Source: Neorhodopirellula lusitana (GTDB taxonomy: Bacteria; Planctomycetota; Planctomycetia; Pirellulales; Pirellulaceae). From it: DNA of 64,000 bases. The notes beneath the pieces were generated by a model. That model did not search any database. It had not been told where the DNA came from and was given only the letters and a program-made list of their open reading frames with translations. The DNA lies in NCBI RefSeq assembly GCF_900182915.1, contig NZ_FXUG01000013.1, positions 62,001 to 126,000 of the forward strand. Direction: 5' to 3'. Of this stretch, positions 9,170 to 17,800 are shown one piece after another (position 1 is the stretch's first letter; each line of letters starts with the position of its first letter). Made by a program: the position numbers and the translations under genes.

Positions 9170-10681
9170 ATGATTCGAAAAATCACGCTCGAAAACTTCA
9201 TGTCTCACGCCAAGACGGAAATCGAATTGGCCGATGGCTTGACCGTTTTGACTGGGCCCAATAACTGTGGCAAGTCAGCGCTGGTGGCGGCACTGCAAAC
9301 AATCGCGACCAACGGCAACACCACCCATGTGATGCGGCACGGTTCGAAGATGTGCCGAATTACCGTCGAAACCGACGACGATCACACAGTGATTTGGGAA
9401 CGGAAAAAGTCGACAGTCAAGTACAACATCGACGGCGAAGACATTCACCGCATTGGCCAGAAGGTCCCACCCCAATTGCATGATGTCCTGAAACTGGATC
9501 GCGTGAGTGCGGAAGTGGGGGCCAGTAAGAACGAATACGACATTCACTTTGGTCAACAGAAAACACCGGTTTTCTTGCTCGATGAGACCGGCAGTCGCGC
9601 CGCGGCGTTTTTTGCTTCTTCGTCTGATGCCTCGCGGTTGATCGAGATGCAGGGCAATCACCGGACACGCGTGCGGGAATCGAAGTCCGAGGCGAAGCGG
9701 CTATCGGGTGAACTGGACAAGACAACCGAACGGCTGCTCAACTATCTGTCCGTCGATGAGCTTGCTCAAAAAATTGAAGATGCCGATAAACGCCAGAAGT
9801 TGATTTCAAAAACCGAGCAGCAGATCGCTCGCTCGCAGGAGTTGCAGAAGCAGTTGCTGGCCACCCAGGTTCGAGCTACCACCCTTCGCCAACACATCGA
9901 CATACTCACGCGACTTTCACAAAGTTCGGTGACACCATCGACCTTGCAGGCTGCTTCGGAAAAGGCAGGACGTCTTCGTGATCGATTGACATCGACAACC
10001 AACGCCCAGCACACGCGAGATCTCAGCCAAGCAGTGTGTGGTGCCTTATCGCAACTTCGCGCACCTTTGGAACCGCGACCAACCAGCCAACTAGTGGGTT
10101 CGATTTCAAGTATCCGGCAAACACAAACTCGATTGCGTTTGTCGCGTTTGGTTCAGTCGGCCTGCGGCACGTTGACCGCTCCACCAACGATGATGCCAAC
10201 CCAGACGTGTCGGCAAGCGATTGATCGTTTAAGCAATCAGCGTCTGGTTCATCAGGGTGTCAACCGTGTTGCCAATCGGCTTCAAACTCTGGTGCGACCG
10301 CCCAGCCAAGCGTCAACGGAACGGTTGCAGCAAACCGTCAAAACACTCAACAAAATTCGCCCTCAAACAGAACGTCTTCGGCAGCTCTATCGCGTGTTCA
10401 GCAACATGCGACCGGTTGCGGAAACGGCTGATAAGAAGCCGATCCAAAACGCGATCGCTCGACTTCAGCCGGTGTTGAAGGGCGTTGGCCAAGCACGTGA
10501 AATTGCGGAGCGGACGCGAGGGGAAGTGTTGGAACTCGAAGCCGACATCCGAGGCTTTGTGGAACAGAACCCCAAGTGCCGAACTTGTGGTGGCGATATC
10601 AATGCCGAAACTTTGATGTCGACCTTACCTGACATGCACAGTCATTCGACAACCGAATCCGGCTCAGGAGACAAGTCATGA
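9170..10681 (+). CDS. Rad50/SbcC-like ATPase lacking the C-terminal lobe
   Basis: ATG at 9170 begins a typical SMC/Rad50 N-terminus: MIRKITLENFMSHAKTEIEL, Walker A GPNNCGKS at residues 29-36, then a stretch fitting the lobe I beta-sheet. From about residue 165 to 460 it is helical and coiled-coil-like, rich in Gln, Arg and Leu. Near the C-terminus is a zinc-hook-like CRTC (Cys470, Cys473), and the protein ends 30 residues later at 503. A complete SbcC/Rad50 returns through a second coiled coil to an ABC signature and Walker B lobe; these are absent here, and the next gene starts within ATGA of the stop, so no frameshift hides them. Coupling to the Mre11-like gene supports a DNA end- or hairpin-processing role, but ATP hydrolysis would need a partner lobe. 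Confidence 0.85.
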   Translation: MIRKITLENFMSHAKTEIELADGLTVLTGPNNCGKSALVAALQTIATNGNTTHVMRHGSKMCRITVETDDDHTVIWERKKSTVKYNIDGEDIHRIGQKVPPQLHDVLKLDRVSAEVGASKNEYDIHFGQQKTPVFLLDETGSRAAAFFASSSDASRLIEMQGNHRTRVRESKSEAKRLSGELDKTTERLLNYLSVDELAQKIEDADKRQKLISKTEQQIARSQELQKQLLATQVRATTLRQHIDILTRLSQSSVTPSTLQAASEKAGRLRDRLTSTTNAQHTRDLSQAVCGALSQLRAPLEPRPTSQLVGSISSIRQTQTRLRLSRLVQSACGTLTAPPTMMPTQTCRQAIDRLSNQRLVHQGVNRVANRLQTLVRPPSQASTERLQQTVKTLNKIRPQTERLRQLYRVFSNMRPVAETADKKPIQNAIARLQPVLKGVGQAREIAERTRGEVLELEADIRGFVEQNPKCRTCGGDINAETLMSTLPDMHSHSTTESGSGDKS

Positions 10682-11868
10682 AAGATTCTTTACTGAATAC
10701 GAATGGCGGACCTGACGATGACAATCCATTGTTCGGCAACTTAGATTCCGGCAGTCCCGCGTCAATCGATTCGTTGCCGGACGATGTTGTTGTGAACATG
10801 AAAGCGGAAACGGTTCGCTGCAACGGATTGATGTTCATTGGTGACCCGCACCTCGAAGCCCGCGTGCCCGGATTCCGATGCGACGATTACCCTCAAGTTG
10901 CGTTGCGGAAGTTCGCGTGGTGTTTGGAACACGCTCGGCAAAAACAGCTTCAGCCGATCTTGCTGGGTGACTTGTTTCACTTACCGCAAGACAACCCGAA
11001 CTGGATGATCGCTGAAATCATCGACACGATTTCGCGTTGTTATGGAAAGGCATTGCCGGCGATCTACGGCAACCATGATGTTCGTGAAAACATTCGCAAG
11101 CCGAACGACTCCATCAGCATTCTGTTCGCGGCCGGTCACCTGCGACTGATCACTCCAGAGCATCCTTGGCAGGGCACCGTCGATGGTCGCTCCGTCACGG
11201 TGGGCGGTACAGTTTGGGGGGACCGACTGCCAAAGTCTTTCAAGCCGAGTGATGTAACAGCAGATGACGAAAACACTTCGCCGGATCTGGTTGCCTGGAT
11301 CACTCATCACGACATCCTGATCCCGGGCTATGAAGAGTCTGGGCGAATTCGACCGTCGGTAATCCCGGGCGTCGACATGATCGTCAACGGGCATATTCAT
11401 CGCCGGTTGGATCATGTCGTTAAAACGGACGATGGGAAGTCAACCGTTTGGGTGACAGCCGGCAATATCACACGACGGGCGAGAAGCGATGCATCGCGTT
11501 CCCATGTGCCAGCGGTCGTTTGCGTGGTTCCGGCAAAACGATCCGTTTCGATTGACGATGAAATCGTTGCCGATGAATCGATTGAGTCAATCGATGTGGT
11601 TTCGCAAGGCGGCAGCGATTGGCGGGTTTGCTGGGTGCGAGTCCCACATGAACCCTTCGACGACGTCTTTCACGATGAGATTCAAGGTGAAGACGAAGAG
11701 CAAGAAGAATTCGAGTCGGGGTTCGTGGCCGACCTGCGTGAGTTAACCCGGCGGAAGACGGATACGGGTGCTGGACTGATCGACTACTTGGACCAGAATC
11801 TCGATCAGTTTGATGACGCCGTCGCGGCTGAAATCCGCCGCCTCGCCGACGAAGTCACCAGTTCTTAA
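10678..11868 (+). CDS. Mre11/SbcD-like metallophosphoesterase
   Basis: The start codon overlaps the stop of the Rad50-like gene (ATGA), so the two proteins are likely made in fixed ratio. All calcineurin-like phosphoesterase motifs are present in order: GDPH at residues 55-58, GDLF at 97-100, GNHD at 131-134, THH near 209-211 and GHIH at 238-241. In SbcD/Mre11 these bind two Mn ions that catalyse DNA nuclease activity. About 50 residues precede the first motif. The C-terminal 110 residues are highly acidic (GEDEEQEEFESG) and may be the site that meets the partner. At 396 residues it is of SbcD size. Confidence 0.88.
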   Translation: MKDSLLNTNGGPDDDNPLFGNLDSGSPASIDSLPDDVVVNMKAETVRCNGLMFIGDPHLEARVPGFRCDDYPQVALRKFAWCLEHARQKQLQPILLGDLFHLPQDNPNWMIAEIIDTISRCYGKALPAIYGNHDVRENIRKPNDSISILFAAGHLRLITPEHPWQGTVDGRSVTVGGTVWGDRLPKSFKPSDVTADDENTSPDLVAWITHHDILIPGYEESGRIRPSVIPGVDMIVNGHIHRRLDHVVKTDDGKSTVWVTAGNITRRARSDASRSHVPAVVCVVPAKRSVSIDDEIVADESIESIDVVSQGGSDWRVCWVRVPHEPFDDVFHDEIQGEDEEQEEFESGFVADLRELTRRKTDTGAGLIDYLDQNLDQFDDAVAAEIRRLADEVTSS

Positions 11869-11907
11869 ATTGGATCAAAGTGGTGGGTCAGTTGTCGGCT
11901 TCGGTGA

Positions 11908-13428
11908 TTAAAAGAATGTCCACAACTGGGATCGGAACAGCGTGCCGCTTTCCCCGGCGACGTAGCCTGTGCGAGATTGCTGCGCGGGCGAGTCGTTGAT
12001 CGAGGTCACGTCAAAGGTGAACCGCGCCGATCGCTTGTTGAAGAGGTACCAATTGAACCCGGCGGCCACTTCATCACCGCTGCCGAATTCGCCGTTGACC
12101 TGGGATCCTCTGGCGAACAGTTCCAGCTTTTGAGGGATCACAAAGGCACCGCCCTGCACGAAGAAACCGTGGTCGAACAAGGACGGCAGCATGGTGCCGG
12201 TGTTGCCTTCGATATTCCGAAGCCACCGCAAGAACACCTCACTGCTGAGACTGAAACCTCGTCGCTTGATCCCCAAGTGGGCGGAGTACAGCCACAGGTC
12301 AAAGCCGTTGACTGTCACGCCGGGCATGAGAGCATCGGGTTCGATAAGCCGCGTGCCATCACTTAGGCGGATGACGGTTTGCTCGGCACCCGGGATCGCG
12401 TTGGCGCTGCTTTCATTTCGAGTTTGAGTCAGACCATGCCCCAATCGAATCGCGAGAGACTTATGGTCTTCAATATCGGAAAATCCACGGCCGAATTCCT
12501 CCAACGGCTCCCACCAAGACAGAGCGGAATAGGCCAGTTGCGTGTCCAGTTCGGAAGCTTGCAAAGCAAGCGTGTTGTAGCCATTGCCTACCAAGGCGTG
12601 ATAGGAAATGTTGTCGGTCAGTTTGCCGGTTGCCCACATCCCAGCGGTGATGGATGGTCGGAAGTATGTGGTCGCCATCGTGCGGTCGGCGCCGAGCGTG
12701 TAGCGAGACGTTTCAGTCCATTCCCATGTCCCAGGCAGTTTGCCGAGTCCCATGTAGACCGACAATCGGTCCGATATCCGGAACGAGATCCAGCCCAGTA
12801 ACAACTGAATGGGATTGGACGTGACCGTGCTGTAGTCAATGTTCGAATAGAACCGCAGGTCTTCGTCAAAGGCATATCCTGAAAACACCAAGCGGCCGCG
12901 GTTGATGTTGAAGTCGTTTCGATTGTTGATTTCGCGGACGTTTCCTGCGGCATCAACAGAGGTGGATTCGTCGCGATCAAAACCTGTGTAACGGAACTGA
13001 TTATGCAAACCGACGGTCAGCTCGAACGGTGATTTCTTTTTGTTGTGGGGACGCCAGGTCCAGCCCGTGTCGTAGACGCCATAGTGGGTTGGCGGATCCA
13101 CTTGCGGGACGAGTTGGCAGGCTGGCTCTTCGGCCATCGCCGGTGTCAACGTTGGCAGAATGGAAGGCTGAGCCTGCATGCTCGCAACGACCGCTTCCAG
13201 CTCGCCGATGCGTTTCATCGCGTCGGACAGGTCGACTTCGCGATCAGTGGTGTCTGTTGAAACAACGGATTGTTCAGAAATGGGCTCGGTGAGCAGGTAG
13301 TCCGTCTGAGCCCAGGCATTGGGAACGCCGCCAGACGTCACGGCAGCCAGAACCACGATCGTGAGGTAGCGGACGGCGGAATAGCCCTCGCGGAAGCAGA
13401 ATACGGAGTGGCCCGAGCGGATGCCCAT
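11908..13428 (-). CDS. Outer-membrane porin, OprO/OprP-like
   Basis: The 506-residue product begins with a signal peptide (core YLTIVVLAAVTSGG, cut near AWAQ), followed by a short coiled-coil stretch (DAMKRIGELEAVVASMQAQ) that in related porins contacts peptidoglycan or forms trimers. From about residue 130 it is rich in alternating aromatic/polar beta strands (NINRGRLVFSGYAFDEDLRFY) and ends in Phe-Phe, the usual signal for beta-barrel insertion. This layout fits phosphate-selective porins O/P, which pass anions such as phosphate, although many planctomycete members have unknown cargo. No phosphate transport genes lie nearby, so specificity is open. Confidence 0.85.
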   Translation of the reverse strand: MGIRSGHSVFCFREGYSAVRYLTIVVLAAVTSGGVPNAWAQTDYLLTEPISEQSVVSTDTTDREVDLSDAMKRIGELEAVVASMQAQPSILPTLTPAMAEEPACQLVPQVDPPTHYGVYDTGWTWRPHNKKKSPFELTVGLHNQFRYTGFDRDESTSVDAAGNVREINNRNDFNINRGRLVFSGYAFDEDLRFYSNIDYSTVTSNPIQLLLGWISFRISDRLSVYMGLGKLPGTWEWTETSRYTLGADRTMATTYFRPSITAGMWATGKLTDNISYHALVGNGYNTLALQASELDTQLAYSALSWWEPLEEFGRGFSDIEDHKSLAIRLGHGLTQTRNESSANAIPGAEQTVIRLSDGTRLIEPDALMPGVTVNGFDLWLYSAHLGIKRRGFSLSSEVFLRWLRNIEGNTGTMLPSLFDHGFFVQGGAFVIPQKLELFARGSQVNGEFGSGDEVAAGFNWYLFNKRSARFTFDVTSINDSPAQQSRTGYVAGESGTLFRSQLWTFF

Positions 13429-13596
13429 CGAGATGAATTACCTGAACAAGGAAGCGTTATCCCGGTAATCGTCTATTCAGGATGTCAGGGTCGAACCAAT
13501 CACAAAAGATTTGCCGAATAAATCAATTGTGCAGGTTAGGCCACGTTTCACGACGCGACGTTTGGCAAGCAGTCCCAGCGACAGCTGAACCGCCAG

Positions 13597-14589
13597 CTAG
13601 AAGTTTTTCACCCACTGGCGACCGTGTTCCACGCACTCAAACTTCAGTTGCTTGAGTTGTTCGATCAATTTGCTCTCGCTTTGGTCGACCGCGGTTTCGA
13701 CGGTAAAGATTTGTCGATTGGATAACGACTGAATCAATGACGCAATCAAATACTGTTTTTGGTCGGTCAGTTCCGAGGCGTCGTCTGTGTTCGCATCGCT
13801 ACGGATTGGTTCGCCATAGAAGTCCGTGACCGGAATCAATCGCAGTGCCAGAATGGCTCGCGAGCTTTCCATCACTTGTACTTCGGGGTCCCCCATCCAT
13901 AAACCGCACACGGCAAGCGGTTCTTGTTGTTGGTGATCCGTTAAAATATGCCGTTCGATATCGAAGTGGCTCATCGCTTTGATCGTTCGATCTTTTTGCG
14001 GCAAGACCGGCAAGTGATCCAGTCGAGTCGAGCGACGGAACTGCAAGAACGCTCGGTTCACCGGTGGGCGGTAAGTAGACGTGTTCACTACCAATCGTTC
14101 GATACTGCGTTCGACGTGGTAGCCGTTTCGCGACAATAGCGAGCCGGTTCGTGCGTCGGAAACCGGCACGCCAATTCCGTAGCCAATTGGCGCCAACCCC
14201 GCGTAGCCGTTCTTGTCATCCCGCACGGGGCCAACGCGGATCAGCTTCACGTCGTCGGCTCGCAGTTTCTCTTCAATTGCTTGAAGCAGCTGATCGCAAA
14301 TCGCCAACCCGGGATCATCAGCAAAACAAAGGGCTGCAATGTTGGCGACGCGGACGTCCTCGCCATCGATCGTTTCCGTGTCGATGAACCATTGGCCCCA
14401 TGCGATGACTTGTTCATCCGCGATGCCAACCATCAATGATTCCGGATCGAAGAACTGCCGCGACATGATCGCGCGTTCCAGGATCGATACACTCACGGCC
14501 GGGGTTTGCTTGGCGGCCTGCCAATGACGCATCCACACTTCGAACACGCCCGGCAGATCCGAGTTCTGGAAGGTGCGAATAATTGCCAT
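13597..14589 (-). CDS. GNAT-like acetyltransferase domain protein
   Basis: The start at 14589 (MAIIRTFQNSDLPGVFEVWMRHW) is typical of GNAT N-acetyltransferases; an upstream ATG at 14757 would add a poor leader. After a central beta stretch (VRVANIAALCFADDPGLAICDQLLQAIEEKL), residues GYAGLAPIGYGIGVP lie where GNATs bind acetyl-CoA, but the canonical Q/RxxGxG/A motif is not clean. The second half (about 200 to 330) may be a second, degenerate GNAT-like copy. A function as an acyltransferase is inferred from fold only, and the substrate is unknown. It lies downstream of the giant ATPase gene, with a large inverted repeat between. Confidence 0.6.
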   Translation of the reverse strand: MAIIRTFQNSDLPGVFEVWMRHWQAAKQTPAVSVSILERAIMSRQFFDPESLMVGIADEQVIAWGQWFIDTETIDGEDVRVANIAALCFADDPGLAICDQLLQAIEEKLRADDVKLIRVGPVRDDKNGYAGLAPIGYGIGVPVSDARTGSLLSRNGYHVERSIERLVVNTSTYRPPVNRAFLQFRRSTRLDHLPVLPQKDRTIKAMSHFDIERHILTDHQQQEPLAVCGLWMGDPEVQVMESSRAILALRLIPVTDFYGEPIRSDANTDDASELTDQKQYLIASLIQSLSNRQIFTVETAVDQSESKLIEQLKQLKFECVEHGRQWVKNF

Positions 14590-14781
14590 CGACGTTCTCG
14601 GGCGTGGAAAGGGAGATTCAGGGTTCCCCAAGATACCGGATCCATGCGATGCCATCGACGCCCCCAAGGCGCGAAATCCAAGGTGATCCACGGACGTTTT
14701 GATCAACTTGAGCGGCGATCGTATCGATTCGCCGGGGGACATGCGATCTTCTGGCAAGAATCACTTGAACCGATAACGCGA

Positions 14782-14868
14782 CAGGCACGCACCGTCGTGC
14801 CGTCCGCTTGTTGTCGTCTCCGTTTTTGACAGAGAACGGCTGGCGGACGGCACAATGGAGCGTGCCTG
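14782..14868. repeat. Long interrupted inverted repeat between the giant ATPase gene and the GNAT-like gene
   Basis: CAGGCACGC (14782-14790) pairs with GCGTGCCTG (14860-14868), and inside it GTGCCGTCCGC (14797-14807) pairs with GCGGACGGCAC (14843-14853). A third inner pair, CCGTT with AACGG, can extend the stem. It begins 24 bases after the stop of the ATPase gene and could end that transcript, but there is no clear T run on that strand. Confidence 0.6.
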
Positions 14869-14892
14869 TGAGTTGACGTTATTGGAAAGTCG

Positions 14893-17800
14893 TTATGCCG
14901 CGCTCAGCGATCGGTGCTGGCTGGCGTACCCGATCCACTCGGTGACTTCTTCCAAGTCAGGAAGTTTGCCACCGCGAGTGATGCGTTTACCCTCGGCTGA
15001 ATTAGCGACGTCGTCCACCTTGGCAAACAGGCTGACTGGATCGGACACCGCCAATTCTTCGGGCGTCGTCACGTCAACGGCCACCATGAATTGAGCATCA
15101 TGACCGCGGATCATCGGGACTCGACAAACCAAGGTTGCTTGTTGTTGCCATTGCAAGATGGTTTCGGCGTCAATGCGACGATGGTTCAATTGTTCGGCGA
15201 TCGTTTCCGCATCGGTTTGTAGTAGATCGTCGACCGTGAAGATCCCAATCTTGTTCAATCGTTCCGCCATGCGTGGGCCGATCGAAGGAGCGTCGACGAC
15301 GTCACTGGATCGTTCCAGATAGAATCGCAGTACTGTTTCGCTGCTGGACGAACCATTGCGTTCGGATGGCTGCGAAGACGAGCGGGATTCAGACGAGCGG
15401 GACGATCGTTCGTATTCGCGATTGGATCGGTCACCGTTGGATCGCTCTCGGTCATAGTCGCGTTCGCTGCGTTGCCCGTTACCGTGTCCGTTGCCGTTGC
15501 CGTTGGAGGAACTTTCGTAGCGAAGGGTATCGCGTTCCGTGTCACGGCGACGTGCTTCACGATCGTAGTCGGATGAGCGACTCGAGCGTGAAGAACTACC
15601 GGATCCCGAGGATCGTTCGCTGCGGCTGGACCGTGTCGATTCGCCAGAGCGGCTCGAACCGTTCGAGTGGCTTGTACTATTCGAGTGACCTGCGCCGTTG
15701 GATTGGCCATTCCCATTGGAATATCCATTTCCGTTCGAGTAACCCGTTCCACTGGAGCGACTGGTTCCGTTGGAGCGGCTCGAATTGCTGCTGCGACTGG
15801 TGCTGTTGGAGCGGCCAGAGTTGTTGGACCGACGGGTTCTCGACTCCGATGACTGCGACGATTTTAGGCCAGAGACGCTGCGGCGAGTGGTCGAACCGTT
15901 GGCGGAGCGAGCACTTCCGTTGCTTTGACTATCGCTTCGGCGAGAAGCACGAGCGGTGCGGTCATTGCTGTCGTAGTCACGAGTCAATTCATCCAGTTCG
16001 TCAACGATGCGATCGGCACGGCGTTCAACTTCCACTTCATAGCGTTCTTGATCGAAATCGTCGTCCGTCAGGTAGACTTCGTCGTGAGCCTGGTCTTCGC
16101 GGAAGACACGTGTGGCGACAGGACGTCCGTCGACGGTGCGAGTCCGTTTGACGGTATGGACACTGTGGTTGGCCGATGCGATCCAGCTGGTGATTCGCGA
16201 AAGCTCGTAGCTTGTTCCGGACAACAGAATCCGCTGCCCGCGTTCGGTCGCCAAGAACGTTTTGACTCGTTCGAGCAGGTCGGTGGGGTGAATGCCAGCC
16301 AGTTGTGCTGGATCGTTGATCCCGCAGCCAACCAAAACGCGAGCATCGAAGCCACGCAGTTGAGGCACGCGGCACATCAACCGGCATTCGGCTTGCCAGC
16401 GTCGAACTGTTTTCGCATCCACACCAGCCAGACCGAGAGTGTCGGCCAGGCGGTTGCTGTCTTGATTCATCAAGTGAGTGATGTGCGAAATGCCAATGCG
16501 TCGCAAACGTTGAGCAGCCACGGCATCAATCGACGGTGCCGTATCAATGGGGCTGTCCACGGTCAGGAAGAACGGCACGTCAGTCAGATCCGAAGCTGCC
16601 GCGTTGGAGTGGCGGGCAATCAAACTGTCCGAAACCATCCCGTGTTGGGACGCTTCACGTTGATCAACAACGACATCGCGAGCCGTGGTGACTTGGTTGG
16701 TCAGGTCACGCGGTTGGGTATCGAAGGGTTGCGTTGAGCTTTGGTTGGCGTAGTAGTACCCGTCGCGATAGGTTGAGCCTGCCGCTGGGTGATCGGTGGC
16801 AACCGCTGGCATGGGATCCGCCGCGTAACGCCGGTCGCTGGTGTGATGCACGTGTTCTTCGAAACCCGCTTGAGTTGGGTAACGGTGGGACGCGTGATCC
16901 TCGCGAAGTCCGGCTGTTTCAATCCACGCGTGGTCGAAGGCGCGGTTGACGCGACTGTCGAACTCGTGATTGACCGGGTCGATGGAGTCAGCGATGGGCA
17001 GGCCATCGGCATTGATGCCGTGCGGCCCAACGTAACGGTCGTGACGTCGACCGCCTCGCCAGAGTGGACGGTTCGGATGCACGATGCGGCTGGTGTGCAG
17101 CTCAAACGTACGAGCACCGGATCGCTTCAATCCGTGTGCCAGTGGCGAGTGATCGGTCATCACCAAAAGTTGACGACCGGCGGCCGCATAGTCCGAAAGC
17201 GCCGACGCGATCGAATCACTGGTCACACCCTCGCGGGTCCAGTGGCGATACGAGTCGACGCTAGTGTGTGGGTTGCGATTGTTGTCGCTTTGATAAGCAG
17301 CAAACATTTCGCGGTGTGTTTCCATCACCAATGGAATCGCGCGGCCCATGCGGCCCAGCAATTCACCGGCGGCCATGCGAACGGCCAAACAAGCCAGTGC
17401 TCGTGTGGTCGCGGGGATGGTCTGTTCGCTGACTTCATCGATCGTGACGTGGATGCGGCGATCGACTGCGTGACGTCCGGTTTCATGGATGCCAGCGTAA
17501 TCGGCTGCACTCGGGTTGGTCGCCAAGCGAGTGTAGGCGTCCGTCACCACAGGCGTGGTCGTCCAGCGAATCGCACGATGGCGTCCGCCTGACAAGCGAA
17601 CCAACCATCGGCTGGCCAGTTCCGCCAACGAGGATTCGTGTCGTGCGACAGGGCGATCACGTTCCAATCGAGCAACTAATTCGGCGCGACGTTGACGCAA
17701 ACGAGCGGCGTGGTCGTGATGCAGCGAAGTGTATTCGTAGGATGTTGCCGAGCGAGACGAGCTGTATTCAGCGATTTCGGCATCCAGGGCACGAAGGCGT

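Noticed and set aside
9170-10681. Frameshift as the cause of the short Rad50-like protein
   Set aside because: The downstream sequence at once encodes the phosphoesterase from an overlapping start, and no signature or Walker B motif appears in other frames nearby.
15255-15752. 165-residue ORF in another minus-strand frame of the giant ATPase
   Set aside because: It is a frame-shifted reading of the low-complexity linker; the main frame is continuous with recognised domains.
15273-16151. 292-residue Trp/Arg/Cys-rich ORF antisense to the Ser/Arg-rich region
   Set aside because: Its odd composition is what the complement of Ser/Arg codons produces; no start signal.
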